DNA of 64,000 nt from Paenibacillus woosongensis (GTDB taxonomy: Bacteria > Bacillota > Bacilli > Paenibacillales > Paenibacillaceae). The stretch lies in contig NZ_WNZW01000008.1 of the NCBI RefSeq assembly GCF_009725165.1, positions 1 to 64,000 on the forward strand. Direction: 5' to 3'. Shown here piece after piece: positions 30,551-39,432 of this stretch; the first letter of the stretch is position 1; the number at the start of each line of letters is the position of its first letter. The position numbers and the translations under genes were made by a program. The notes beneath the pieces are model-generated. The model was not told the origin of the DNA. It saw only the letters and a program-made list of their open reading frames with translations, and searched no databases.

Positions 30551-30585
30551 TTTTACATTTGTTCCGACACAATACAATTGTAAAA
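30551..30585. promoter_or_regulatory. 35-bp palindromic operator candidate between the importer operon and its regulator
   Basis: Arms TTTTACATTTGT (30551-30562) and ACAATTGTAAAA (30574-30585) match at 11 of 12 positions when inverted, with an 11-bp spacer. It lies 64 bases upstream of the MBL-hydrolase start and about 150 upstream of the SorC-type regulator. Long operators suit the multimeric SorC/CggR family. Confidence 0.6.
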
Positions 30586-30738
30586 CGGCATTGTTTTTGT
30601 TACGTTAAACCTGCATCATCCGAATGTTAAATTTGCCGCAGCTGATTCCGCCCCGCCTTTTTGCGCTAAATTATCGTGTATACTATGTGGTGTCCTGTAT
30701 TTGAGAAAGATTTTTCAAAGATAAAGGTGGCTTTGCAC

Positions 30739-31677
30739 GTGAACGACAACATCAAATTGATGACGAAAATTTGTAAACTCTACTACTATGAATCCTGGAC
30801 CCAGGAGAAAATCGCCGAGAAATTCGGCATATCGCGACCGATCATCTCCAAGATGATTCAGAAGGCACGGGAGATCGGCGTCGTGGAAATCATCGTGCAT
30901 GATGATCCGCAGCAAACGACGGAGCTGGAAAAAGAGCTGGAACTGGCTTACCAGCTGCAGCAAGTGCTTGTTGTACCTACGAGGGACTTGAACAAGGAGC
31001 TCGTTACCAGTGCGGTAGGCAAAGCCGCTGCCCAATTCGTGCAGAAGCTGATCAAGAACGGAGACCGGATCGGGGTATCATGGGGAAATTCCTTATACCA
31101 TATGGTCAGGGAGTTCCCGCTCGATAAGAAAGATGACGTCAAAATCATTCCGCTAATCGGGGGAACAGGCAACGAACGGACCGAGGTACATTCGAACCAA
31201 ATCGCCTACGAGTTGTCCAAGAGGCTTGGCGGGAAATGCGAATCGCTGTACGCACCATCGATTGTCGAGACGGAAGAACTGCACGAACAGATCGTCAGGC
31301 TGCCGAATATAGCGTCCGTCCTCCAAGAGGGAGCACAAATCGACTTGGCGATCGTGGGGATCGGCAACCCCTACTCCATGTCCACCATGGAACGGTATGG
31401 CTATTTAAATGAGACGGTGCTGAGCGAATTAAAGGGCCTAGATACTGTAGCTGACATCAACTCAAGATTCATTAACCGGAGCGGGGAAATTGTCGATCAT
31501 CCGATCAATAATAGGGTCATCGGCATCGGGCTGGAGCAATTGAAGCGGGTCGATAACGTGGTAGGGCTAGCCTTCGGACTGCATAAGATCGAGAGCATCA
31601 AGGCCGCTTTAACGGGCGGCTATATCAAGATGCTTGTCACGGATGAGGCCACCGCTTACAAGATCGTCGAAGATTAG
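30739..31677 (+). CDS. SorC/DeoR-type sugar-binding transcriptional regulator
   Basis: A helix-turn-helix at about residues 18-40 (WTQEKIAEKFGISRPIISKMIQKAREIGVVEI) is followed by a sugar-binding domain (about 60-310) with GVSWGNSLYHMV, IIPLIGGTG and DLAIVGIGNP, as in the SorC family whose members sense phosphorylated sugars (CggR, DeoR). It has 312 residues from GTG 30739, which has AAAGGTGG spaced 8 bases; the upstream in-frame extension lacks a site. A TATACT -10 box lies at 30679-30684. It is divergent from the six-gene importer operon and probably controls it. Confidence 0.88.
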   Translation: MNDNIKLMTKICKLYYYESWTQEKIAEKFGISRPIISKMIQKAREIGVVEIIVHDDPQQTTELEKELELAYQLQQVLVVPTRDLNKELVTSAVGKAAAQFVQKLIKNGDRIGVSWGNSLYHMVREFPLDKKDDVKIIPLIGGTGNERTEVHSNQIAYELSKRLGGKCESLYAPSIVETEELHEQIVRLPNIASVLQEGAQIDLAIVGIGNPYSMSTMERYGYLNETVLSELKGLDTVADINSRFINRSGEIVDHPINNRVIGIGLEQLKRVDNVVGLAFGLHKIESIKAALTGGYIKMLVTDEATAYKIVED

Positions 31678-31714
31678 GCGCATCGATTCACCACATTTGG
31701 CTGAACTTTTTGCT
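31678..31714. other. short spacer before repeat element B
   Basis: This spacer and the following element occupy the 380-base gap between the SorC-type gene and ychF. No terminator for the SorC-type gene is evident unless the repeat element itself serves as one. Confidence 0.3.
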
Positions 31715-31924
31715 AACGGACATGAGATCCGCTATTGCTCGTTATTGTGCGAATTCTACGGGCTAACAGACTTTGGTTCCGCTATTCGGTGCAAATCATC
31801 GTATTTTCCCTAGAAACTTGTACAATTAGGGCTGCTGGGTCCGTTAGCTTTAATTTTTCCGGGATTTTGACAAAATAGCGGATCTAGAGTCCGTTAGGGC
31901 CGTTAGGGGCCGCTAGAGTCCGTT
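31715..31924. repeat. 181-bp intergenic element, copy B, with an extra fifth unit
   Basis: Units lie at 31715-31736 (AA-CGGA-N7-TCCG-CTATT), 31765-31786, then inverted at 31824-31845 and 31874-31895 (AATAG-CGGA-N7-TCCG-TT). Spacing is 50, 59 and 50 bp, identical to copies at 927 and 44093. A further inverted unit follows at 31903-31924. The spacers share patches with copy C, such as ACGGGCT before unit 2 and GGGATTTT before unit 4. Confidence 0.8.
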
Positions 31925-32003
31925 ACCGGCTTACATGACTGAAGCCTTGGTATGACGGCACTTTACACGAATCAACCTCAAACCACACCGTGCCAAACAG
32001 CGC

Positions 32004-32032
32004 AAAAAAGCTTGCCGATCCTGGCAAGCTTT
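32004..32032 (-). terminator. rho-independent terminator of ychF
   Basis: A 10-bp perfect stem AAAGCTTGCC/GGCAAGCTTT with a 6-base loop and six T on the minus strand, 28 bases past the ychF stop. Confidence 0.92.
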
Positions 32033-32059
32033 CTCTTTATATTATTCAGTTACCCGCAT

Positions 32060-33160
32060 CTACACATTGAAACGGAAGTGCATAATGTCTCCGTCCTGCA
32101 CGACGTACTCCTTGCCTTCCAGGCGCAGCTGTCCGCGCTCTTTGACCGCGCTCATCGAGCCGGCAGCCACCAGGTCATCATAGGATACAACTTCAGCGCG
32201 AATGAACCCGCGCTCGAAGTCCGTGTGAATAACTCCAGCCGCACCCGGCGCTTTCGTTCCTTTGCGGATCGTCCAGGCACGCACCTCCTGAACCCCAGCC
32301 GTAAAGTAAGTGTACAATCCGAGCAGGCGGTAAGCGGCTTGAATCAGGCGATCCAGTCCGGACGCCTCCAGGCCCAGCTCCTCCAGGAACATCGCTTTGT
32401 CCTCGCCCTCCAGCTCAGCGATCTCCGCCTCAACCTTGGCGCTAATCGGCACAACTTCAGCGTTCTCCGCTGCGGCGAATTCCTTCACCTGCTGCACGAA
32501 CGGGTTGTTGTCCGCATCAGTTACACCATCCTCGCTCACGTTCGCTGCATACAGCACTGGTTTCAGTGTCAACAGATGCAGGTCGCGGACGATCAGCTTC
32601 TCGTCATCGGACAGCTCTACACTGCGGGCAGGCATGTCGTTGTACAGCGCTTCTTTCACGCGCTCCAGCACTTCGACTTCCTGTGCGTACTGCTTGTTGC
32701 CGCCTTTCATGTTCTTGCGGGAACGTTCGATCCGCTTCTCCACGCTATCCAGGTCAGCCAGAATGAGCTCTAGGTTAATCGTCTGAATGTCGCTAATCGG
32801 ATTGATTTTTCCGTCGACATGGGTAATATTCTCGTCCTCAAAGCAGCGCACAACATGCACGATCGCATCCACCTCGCGAATGTGGGCCAAGAACTTGTTG
32901 CCGAGTCCCTCGCCTTTGCTCGCGCCGCGCACCAGACCTGCGATATCGACGAATTCAAAAGCAGTCGGCACCGTACGGTTCGGCACAACCAGCTCGGTTA
33001 ATTTATCTAGACGCTCGTCCGGTACTTCGACCACTCCGACGTTCGGATCAATCGTACAGAACGGATAGTTCGCGGATTCCGCGCCTGCTTGCGTTATTGC
33101 ATTAAACAGCGTAGATTTTCCGACGTTCGGCAAACCTACGATCCCTGCTTTTAAAGCCAT
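32060..33160 (-). CDS. ychF: redox-regulated ATPase/GTPase YchF
   Basis: A ribosome-associated P-loop NTPase of the Obg group that prefers ATP. It has 366 residues, the usual length. G1 is GLPNVGKST. The specificity loop is YAANVSEDG, the NVxE form that replaces NKxD and explains the ATP preference. A C-terminal TGS domain follows (about 280-366). GAGGAG precedes the ATG. Confidence 0.96.
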   Translation of the reverse strand: MALKAGIVGLPNVGKSTLFNAITQAGAESANYPFCTIDPNVGVVEVPDERLDKLTELVVPNRTVPTAFEFVDIAGLVRGASKGEGLGNKFLAHIREVDAIVHVVRCFEDENITHVDGKINPISDIQTINLELILADLDSVEKRIERSRKNMKGGNKQYAQEVEVLERVKEALYNDMPARSVELSDDEKLIVRDLHLLTLKPVLYAANVSEDGVTDADNNPFVQQVKEFAAAENAEVVPISAKVEAEIAELEGEDKAMFLEELGLEASGLDRLIQAAYRLLGLYTYFTAGVQEVRAWTIRKGTKAPGAAGVIHTDFERGFIRAEVVSYDDLVAAGSMSAVKERGQLRLEGKEYVVQDGDIMHFRFNV

Positions 33161-33283
33161 ATGAATGACAACTCCTCATTATAGTAATTGCTCAGCTTCT
33201 TGTCTTCTTCAATCATAGTACATATACCCTGGCCATATTTCAAGGACAACCGTATGGAATATCCTGCTTTGCACAGCACTGCC

Positions 33284-34111
33284 CTAGAACGGATACCAGA
33301 AACCGGGGAACACCTGCAGCTTCAAAAATATCGCCAGTCCGAGCAGCAGCGCGCACAGCACAACCGCCAGTTTATCTGCGGGCGACATGACCGTGCCCAT
33401 ATACCAGGTGCGGCTCCGCCCTGTGCCGAACCCTCGCAGATCCATCGCATCCGAGACGGATTCAATATGCTGGAGCGACGATTGCAGCAGCGGAACGACG
33501 ACCAGCGAGAGGTTTTTCAGCCGTCTCCGCAAATTCCCGTCCTCCCGCGAGATGCCCAGCCCGCGCATTTGCATCGCATTCAGGATCGTCCGGAACTCCT
33601 GCGTCAAATCAGGAATATAGCGAAAGGCAATGCTCACCGCATACGCCATTTTGTACGGTACGCCCAGCTTATTGAGACTTGCGGCAAACCGGCTCGGATG
33701 CGTCGTAAATATAAAGAGCAGCGTAATCGGCAGTAAAGTCATATATTTCAGCGACAAAGTCAGCACATAGAACAGCGTTTCTTGGTTAATCGTGTTATAG
33801 CCGATAGGGATTCGCGGCGTATGACTGCCCGTCAGCGTTGTTCCGAAACGGGGCGTAAGCAGCAGAATAAAGGCACTGTTCAACACCGTGAACACCGTCA
33901 ATATCCAGAAAAGGAACGACATCCGCTTCAGCGGAATACCCGTCGTCAGCAGCATGGCTAGACCTGCCGTCAGCATGACGGCAAATATGCGCAGATCTAG
34001 AAACAGAAACGTAACAACCGTCCAGCTCAGCAGCAGAATCAGCTTCACCGCCCCATCCATCCGGTGAAACAACGAATCCCCTTCAATATACAAGCTGCCT
34101 GTTCTACTCAT
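33284..34111 (-). CDS. ECF transporter T component
   Basis: The transmembrane coupling subunit of an energy-coupling-factor importer. It has 275 residues, about six helices, and carries the cytoplasmic coupling motifs containing Ala-Arg-Gly-like short signatures (AMQMRGLGISR and AMDLRGFGTGR), which bind the two ATPase domains. Its start overlaps the ATPase stop by 8 bases. Confidence 0.9.
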   Translation of the reverse strand: MSRTGSLYIEGDSLFHRMDGAVKLILLLSWTVVTFLFLDLRIFAVMLTAGLAMLLTTGIPLKRMSFLFWILTVFTVLNSAFILLLTPRFGTTLTGSHTPRIPIGYNTINQETLFYVLTLSLKYMTLLPITLLFIFTTHPSRFAASLNKLGVPYKMAYAVSIAFRYIPDLTQEFRTILNAMQMRGLGISREDGNLRRRLKNLSLVVVPLLQSSLQHIESVSDAMDLRGFGTGRSRTWYMGTVMSPADKLAVVLCALLLGLAIFLKLQVFPGFWYPF

Positions 34112-35849
34112 CAGAGAGCTGCACCCCCTTGTTCATAACAAGATAAGCCTCGACAAGACGGGACGGCGAGGATAATCCGCATAATCTGGCGAACCGGGAC
34201 AAGCTATCCTCCCGCAGCCGCGCCCTGTCCGTCACCTCCGCGTCAGACAGCACCTCCGCGACCTTGCCCGCAGCAATAACCTCGCCACCTGCCAGGACGA
34301 CCGCGCGGTCGGCATATTCCAAAGCCAGATGCATGTCATGCGTAATGAATAAAAACGCCGTCCCCCTGGCCGCCAATCGTTCTATAAAGCCCATAAATTC
34401 GGTGTAGTGCCGGTAATCCTGGCCTGCCGTTGGCTCGTCCAGAATAATCAGCGCGGGGTCGAGTACGAGTACGGACGCGATGCAGAGCCGTTTTTTCTGC
34501 CCAAAACTCAGCGCCGACACAGGCCAGTTGCGGTATGGATACAGCCCGCACACGCGCAGCGCCTCATCGATCCGCCGTTCCCGCTCCTCTGCGGCGACGC
34601 CGCGGGCGCCCAGGCCCAGGCCCACCTCATCCCGGATCATATGCTGGGTAATCATTTGATGCGGATTTTGCAGGACGTAGCCGATCTGCTCGCCCCTGCG
34701 GCGTATGGACCAGCCTTCGATGTCCTCGCCTCGCCATAATACCGCTCCCGAGCGCGGCTTCATGAGCCCGGTGATCAGCCCGGACAGCGTCGATTTGCCC
34801 GCCCCGTTATTGCCCAGCAAAGCTACCGTTTCTCCTTCGCCTACATGAAAGGATACGTCCCGGATAACCTCCCGGCCCTGCGAATAGGCAAAGGATACAT
34901 GCCGTACTTCCAGCAGAGGCTCGGAATGGATTATGTCCTGATTAGATCGCATCCTGACAGGAACAGAGCTGATCCACTGCTCCAGGCCGTCGCGAAGCGC
35001 CTCAAGTTTGGCTGGATTACCCTTGGCGGCCGCTGTCCCCTCAAGCTGAACCAAATGGCCCCATCGCTCTGCGGGCATGCCAGAATGGGCCAAAGCCTCC
35101 AAATAAAGCGGCTGGCGAAGGCCATGACGAGGAAGTACGCCGTCCGCCAATATCCGCTCCGGGACATCTGCGGCAACGATTTGCCCGCTATCCATGACGA
35201 CGATCCGATCCACCGGCTGCTCCAGCACATCCTCGACCCGATGCTCAATGATCACCACCGTCTTGCCGCTATGCCGATGGATATCATTAATTAATGCCAT
35301 CGCCCGCATACCGCTTACCGGATCAAGATTGGCGAGCGGTTCATCGAATAGCAGAATGTCCGCCTGCGTCGTCAGCACGCCCGCCAGCGACACGCTTTGC
35401 TTCTGCCCGCCCGACAGGTCATGCGGCCCCTGCGCCTCGAAGGCCAGCATGCCGACCAGATCAAGCGAGGAGACCACCTTGGCCTTCATCTCGGGCTGAA
35501 GTACGTTCTCATTCTCCATTTGAAAAGCAACATCTTCCCCGACCGTCTGCCCTACGAACTGGGCATCCGGATTTTGCAGAATCGTTCCGACCGCACGGCT
35601 GCGCTCGAATATCCCTAACGAAACGGCGGGCTGCCCGTTCAGCAGGAGCTCTCCCGAAATCTCGCCCCGATAGGAAAAGGGAATTAGCCCATTGATACAA
35701 TGGGCTAATGTCGATTTGCCCGAGCCGCTTGGCCCGGCAATCCATATTTTCTCGCCATGATAAATGTCGAGATTGATATCAGTTAACGTCGGCTTGGACT
35801 GCTTTTTATAACGAAAGCTAAAATTCCGAAAGGAAATCACAGGCTGCAT
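34104..35849 (-). CDS. ECF transporter fused double ATPase
   Basis: Two ABC ATPase domains in one chain of 581 residues. Domain 1 (about 1-250) has Walker A AGPSGSGKST and signature LSGGQKQ. Domain 2 (about 310-560) has LLGNNGAGKST and the degenerate signature ALSFGQKKRLCIA. The S - double A - T gene order resembles the ykoEDC arrangement of B. subtilis. Most ECF systems in the phylum use two separate A subunits, so this is a dedicated, self-contained unit. Confidence 0.9.
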   Translation of the reverse strand: MQPVISFRNFSFRYKKQSKPTLTDINLDIYHGEKIWIAGPSGSGKSTLAHCINGLIPFSYRGEISGELLLNGQPAVSLGIFERSRAVGTILQNPDAQFVGQTVGEDVAFQMENENVLQPEMKAKVVSSLDLVGMLAFEAQGPHDLSGGQKQSVSLAGVLTTQADILLFDEPLANLDPVSGMRAMALINDIHRHSGKTVVIIEHRVEDVLEQPVDRIVVMDSGQIVAADVPERILADGVLPRHGLRQPLYLEALAHSGMPAERWGHLVQLEGTAAAKGNPAKLEALRDGLEQWISSVPVRMRSNQDIIHSEPLLEVRHVSFAYSQGREVIRDVSFHVGEGETVALLGNNGAGKSTLSGLITGLMKPRSGAVLWRGEDIEGWSIRRRGEQIGYVLQNPHQMITQHMIRDEVGLGLGARGVAAEERERRIDEALRVCGLYPYRNWPVSALSFGQKKRLCIASVLVLDPALIILDEPTAGQDYRHYTEFMGFIERLAARGTAFLFITHDMHLALEYADRAVVLAGGEVIAAGKVAEVLSDAEVTDRARLREDSLSRFARLCGLSSPSRLVEAYLVMNKGVQLSDE

Positions 35850-35863
35850 AACTACATAAACTC

Positions 35864-36430
35864 CTAACTGTCTGCGTCTATAGTCAGGTTCGCGTCATTC
35901 CGGTTGCGCTTCGCATAAGCCCATACGGCCGGAACGCCGAGAATGATGAAGACGGCTGTATTGGCAAGTCCGGCCGCAACTGCTTGGACGATAACCTTAT
36001 CGCCAGGCTCACCCATGACAAAAATATCAAACAAATACGAGAAGGCCAAAGCTGCAAAAATACCGATAACGCCATACACAATAAACTGCACGATGTGCGT
36101 CTTCCTGATCTCCCCGTCCTGCGGATTGAAGCCTTTGGCCAGATAGATCAGACCCATGAAGGCCGCGGCAATTCCCGAGCCGAGAGCCCAGCCCCACCAG
36201 ACGGTCCCGCTGGTAATAAAATCGTTGATAACATGTCCGAGAAAACCGGCAATGAAGCCGACGACCGGACCGAACAGCGCCCCGAAAATCGCCAGGAGAG
36301 CGATCGAAGGGCGCAGCTGCGTATCTGTGCCGATCGGAATGCCGATCCAGCTCGTTGCCCCGTAGAGAGCAGCACCGATTCCGATCGTAACGACCGTCCG
36401 GGTGCTCCACTTCCAAATGGATGGTTTCAT
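35864..36430 (-). CDS. ECF transporter S component (UPF0397/PF07155-like)
   Basis: The substrate-binding membrane subunit, 188 residues from ATG 36430. It has about six helices, with the family block RTVVTIGIGAALYGATSWIGIPI, LAIFGALFGPVVGFIAGFLGHVINDFI and WWGWALGSGIAAAFMGL. Members are often annotated as riboflavin-type, but the substrate is not established and no FMN riboswitch is present here. GGGGGA lies 8 bases before ATG and is buried in the leader hairpin at 36438-36537, implying ligand- or temperature-dependent translation. Confidence 0.85.
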   Translation of the reverse strand: MKPSIWKWSTRTVVTIGIGAALYGATSWIGIPIGTDTQLRPSIALLAIFGALFGPVVGFIAGFLGHVINDFITSGTVWWGWALGSGIAAAFMGLIYLAKGFNPQDGEIRKTHIVQFIVYGVIGIFAALAFSYLFDIFVMGEPGDKVIVQAVAAGLANTAVFIILGVPAVWAYAKRNRNDANLTIDADS

Positions 36431-36437
36431 CCTAAAA

Positions 36438-36537
36438 TTCCCCCTTAACATTGAACTGGCCAGGCGCTATTTGGCGTTCCAAGCATCTCTTGGTGCCGTA
36501 CCGGCAAAATAGCATCTGATTCAAATATAAGGGGGAA
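36438..36537 (-). ncRNA. structured leader sequestering the ribosome site of the ECF operon (riboswitch candidate)
   Basis: Minus strand. Outer helix P1 pairs TTCCCCCTTA (36537-36528) with TAAGGGGGAA (36447-36438), which contains the ribosome site, and continues after a 3x3 internal loop with TTGAA/TTCAA. Inside, P2 pairs GCTATTT with AAATAGC (36513-36507 / 36472-36466). Within P2 are two hairpins, TGCCG-GTA-CGGCA (36506-36494) and CCAAG-AGATG-CTTGG (36493-36479), forming a three-way junction. It does not match the TPP, FMN, cobalamin, SAM, purine or preQ1-I consensus as I know them. Confidence 0.65.
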
Positions 36538-36595
36538 CTTCTAGAAACGCAATATAATTCTCTGTAATTTCATCGGATTTATATGAAAAGTCTGT

Positions 36596-37624
36596 CTATT
36601 CCCGGCGTACCAGCCGCGCCGTGCCCTTCAGCGCCGCGATATTGCCGGCGCCGATACCGAACATGGCGGTGCGCAGCTCCAGCTCGACACGCTCCAATTG
36701 AGCGTCGAGCGCCTGCGCCGAATGCACCGCCGGTTCCAGCAGCGCCCGGCCGAACCCGGCCAGGTTAGCGCCAAGCGCCAGCGCCTTGGCGGCATCCACA
36801 CCGGTGTTCAGGCCCCCGCTGCCGATCAGGGCGGCTTGCGGTACAGACGCCCGCACTTCGCGGATGCATTCGGCGGTGGGAATGCCCCAATCCGCGAATG
36901 CTTCCGCCGCGAGGCGCCGCACAGGGTCGGCGCTGCGGAACTTCTCAACCTGGCTCCAGGACGTACCGCCGGCGCCAGCTACATCGATGAACGCAGCGCC
37001 TGCCTCATGAAGCCGCTTCGCAGTCGCTCCATCGATCCCCCAGCCGACTTCCTTCACGCCGACCGGTATCGGCAGCTTTTTGCACAGCTCCTCAATCCGG
37101 GCCAGCACGCCGCGAAATGCCGTATTACCTTCCGGCTGGAAGATTTCCTGCAGCCCGTTCAAATGCAGCACGAGCATGTCCGCTCCGGCGATCTCTACCG
37201 CACGCATGCATTCATCCGGGCCGAAGCCGTAATTCAGCTGAACCGCGCCCAGGTTGGCAATAACCGGAATCGTCGGCGCTTTGGCGCGCACGGCAAACGT
37301 AGCCGCCAGTTCCTCGCGCTCGACCGCTGCACGGACCGAGCCTACGCCAAGAGCCCAGCCGCGATGCTCCGCGACCTCCGCCAGCCGCTCATTGATCACG
37401 CCAGCCAGTTCACTCCCCCCGGTCATCGAGCTGATCAGGAATGGCGTCCGGAGCGGGGCGCCCAGGAAGGATGTTTTCAAGCTAATCTCATCGAAATTCA
37501 GCTCGGGAAGCGCATTATGGCGGAAGATATACTTCTGAAACCCCGTCAGCACACCCTCGGCACCGACTTGCTCCTCCAGGCATATGCGGATGTGTTCACT
37601 TTTGCGTCCAGACGTATTTCCCAT
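36596..37624 (-). CDS. fni: type 2 isopentenyl-diphosphate delta-isomerase
   Basis: An FMN- and NAD(P)H-dependent isomerase of IPP and DMAPP. It has 342 residues. Motifs: RKSEHIRICLEEQV, SLKTSFLGAPLRTPFLISSMTGG, GVGSVRAAV, the ALHLNGLQE-type substrate segment LVLHLNGLQEIFQPEGN, and the phosphate-binding ALIGSGGLNTGVDAAKALALGA. GGAGGAG spaced 6 bases fixes ATG 37624 over a start six codons upstream. It is presumably on its own promoter; the ECF leader lies directly downstream of its stop. Confidence 0.94.
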   Translation of the reverse strand: MGNTSGRKSEHIRICLEEQVGAEGVLTGFQKYIFRHNALPELNFDEISLKTSFLGAPLRTPFLISSMTGGSELAGVINERLAEVAEHRGWALGVGSVRAAVEREELAATFAVRAKAPTIPVIANLGAVQLNYGFGPDECMRAVEIAGADMLVLHLNGLQEIFQPEGNTAFRGVLARIEELCKKLPIPVGVKEVGWGIDGATAKRLHEAGAAFIDVAGAGGTSWSQVEKFRSADPVRRLAAEAFADWGIPTAECIREVRASVPQAALIGSGGLNTGVDAAKALALGANLAGFGRALLEPAVHSAQALDAQLERVELELRTAMFGIGAGNIAALKGTARLVRRE

Positions 37625-37680
37625 ACTGCTCCTCCTTGTCATCGTTGTCTCTGCACAGCTCTTGTATAGTCAAAAGCATC

Positions 37681-39189
37681 TTATAACAGCGGCGAGAATA
37701 GCCGGGCTGCCGATTCCATGAACCGCACGAACAGCTTCTTCTCCATAAACGCTTTGTACTCGATTTGCTTCGTAAACAATAAATCACGCTCGAAATCCTT
37801 CACCATTTGCCCAATGCTGTCGGTTTGCACAAGCAGGGCATTCACCTCAAAGTTCAAATGAAAGCTGCGCATGTCCATATTGGCCGTGCCGACAGTAGCA
37901 ATTTCCCCATCGACAATCAGCAGCTTCGAATGGAGAAAGCCTTTCTCATATTCGAAAATCTTCACTCCCGCCTCCAGCAGCTCAGGAAAATAAGAATGAG
38001 AGGCCAGGAACGGCAGCCATTTGTCCGGCTTGGCCGGAAATAGAATCCGTACGTCCAGGCCGGATAGACCAGCAATCTTAAGCGCCGTAAAAATATCATC
38101 ATCCGGGATAAAATACGGCGTAGCCAGCCATATCGATTTCTTGGCTGAAGACATCATCGAGAAGAAGATGTTCTTCAGGGTCCGGCTCTCATTATCGGGC
38201 CCGCTAGGCACGATTTGCACGGCGCCTACGCAGCCTGTCTCCAGCTCTGGAGACAGGTACTGCAACGACATGATCTTTTCCCCGGTAACGTAGTTCCAGT
38301 CCTGGAGAAAAATAATCTGCAGCGAGCGAACCGCTTCCCCTTTGACGAGCATATGCGTGTCCCGCCAAAATCCGTACGTCTTGTTGCGGCTCAAGTATTC
38401 GTCCCCCACGTTCAAGCCGCCGATAAAGCCGGTCGTGCCGTCGATGACAACAATCTTCCGGTGATTGCGATAGTTGACCCGGCTGGACAGAGCCAGAAAA
38501 CGGACTTGTCCATATATACCAACCTTGACTCCGGCATCCTCCAGCTCGCGGATAAACGATTTCGGCAGGCCGATACTGCCCACCGCATCGAACATGAACC
38601 GAACCTCGACCCCGGCTTTTGCCTTCTCAATCAGCGTCTTCTGGATTTCGCGCCCAATGTCGTCCGCCCGGTAAATATAATATTCCATATGTATATGATG
38701 CTCAGCCTTCTTCAGCTCCTTCAGGAGCGAAGAGAAGGTCTCTTCTCCGTTCGTCAGCACCTTCGTGCGGGTATACATGGAAAACGGCGTACGGGCCAGA
38801 CGCTGAGACAGCTGAAGCAGCCGCTGCTCTTCCGGGGTAAACTGCGATAAATCGCGAGGCAGCATATAAGCATTATTATCGATGCGCTCGTAGTTTCTCC
38901 GATCCTCCTCGGCCTTCTTGTCGAAATTCCGGCGCTTGAAATAGTTCTGGCCAAACAGGAAATAAAATATGAGTCCGACAACCGGAAGCAGGCCAAGCAC
39001 CAAAATCCAAGCCACGGTGCTCGAAGGGTTGCGATTTTCCATGAATATCGCGAAGCCGATCGTTATGACCGTCAAGGTTTGAAAAATACTGACCAGGGTA
39101 CCCCCGAACTTCCCGAAGACGCCAAATCCAAAATAATAAAACGCGAAAAGTATGGCGGCAATCAATAAAATTTGCAATCCACGTCTCAT
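37681..39189 (-). CDS. cls: cardiolipin synthase
   Basis: Joins two phosphatidylglycerols into cardiolipin. It has 502 residues. Two N-terminal membrane helices (about 5-25 and 35-60) precede two phospholipase-D HKD motifs, NYRNHRKIVVIDG and FLHSKLLIVDGEIATVGTAN. The C-terminus ends in the usual ARLFSPLL. It lies 56 bases before fni on the same strand and may be co-transcribed with it. Confidence 0.95.
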   Translation of the reverse strand: MRRGLQILLIAAILFAFYYFGFGVFGKFGGTLVSIFQTLTVITIGFAIFMENRNPSSTVAWILVLGLLPVVGLIFYFLFGQNYFKRRNFDKKAEEDRRNYERIDNNAYMLPRDLSQFTPEEQRLLQLSQRLARTPFSMYTRTKVLTNGEETFSSLLKELKKAEHHIHMEYYIYRADDIGREIQKTLIEKAKAGVEVRFMFDAVGSIGLPKSFIRELEDAGVKVGIYGQVRFLALSSRVNYRNHRKIVVIDGTTGFIGGLNVGDEYLSRNKTYGFWRDTHMLVKGEAVRSLQIIFLQDWNYVTGEKIMSLQYLSPELETGCVGAVQIVPSGPDNESRTLKNIFFSMMSSAKKSIWLATPYFIPDDDIFTALKIAGLSGLDVRILFPAKPDKWLPFLASHSYFPELLEAGVKIFEYEKGFLHSKLLIVDGEIATVGTANMDMRSFHLNFEVNALLVQTDSIGQMVKDFERDLLFTKQIEYKAFMEKKLFVRFMESAARLFSPLL

Positions 39190-39351
39190 GGTTGTCTCCT
39201 TTTCACAGTATGCTGCAGTGATTCTATTTTACATGATCCGCAACTTTCTTCCTAATACAATATTGAAGCCAGCTTCTATTATAGCGTAAACGACAGAACA
39301 TAGGCATGCCTTGTCCGGGAGCGCCCCATACTCCATATTGAGGTCATACTA

Positions 39352-39410
39352 ACAAAAAAGAGACGATTCGTCAGGCGGCTTGCATCCAGCACCGCCCTGA
39401 CGGATCGTCC
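39352..39410 (-). terminator. rho-independent terminator of the torD-like gene
   Basis: A long stem, GACGATTCGTCAGGCGG paired with CCGCC(C)TGACGGATCGTC (one bulge and one mismatch), followed on the minus strand by six T. It lies 23 bases past the torD-like stop. Confidence 0.9.
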
Positions 39411-39432
39411 CTATTGTATAGCTCTGCGTGTA

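Noticed and set aside
36438-36537. TPP, FMN or cobalamin riboswitch in the ECF leader
   Set aside because: None of the hallmark conserved sequences of those classes is present, although the fold is riboswitch-like.
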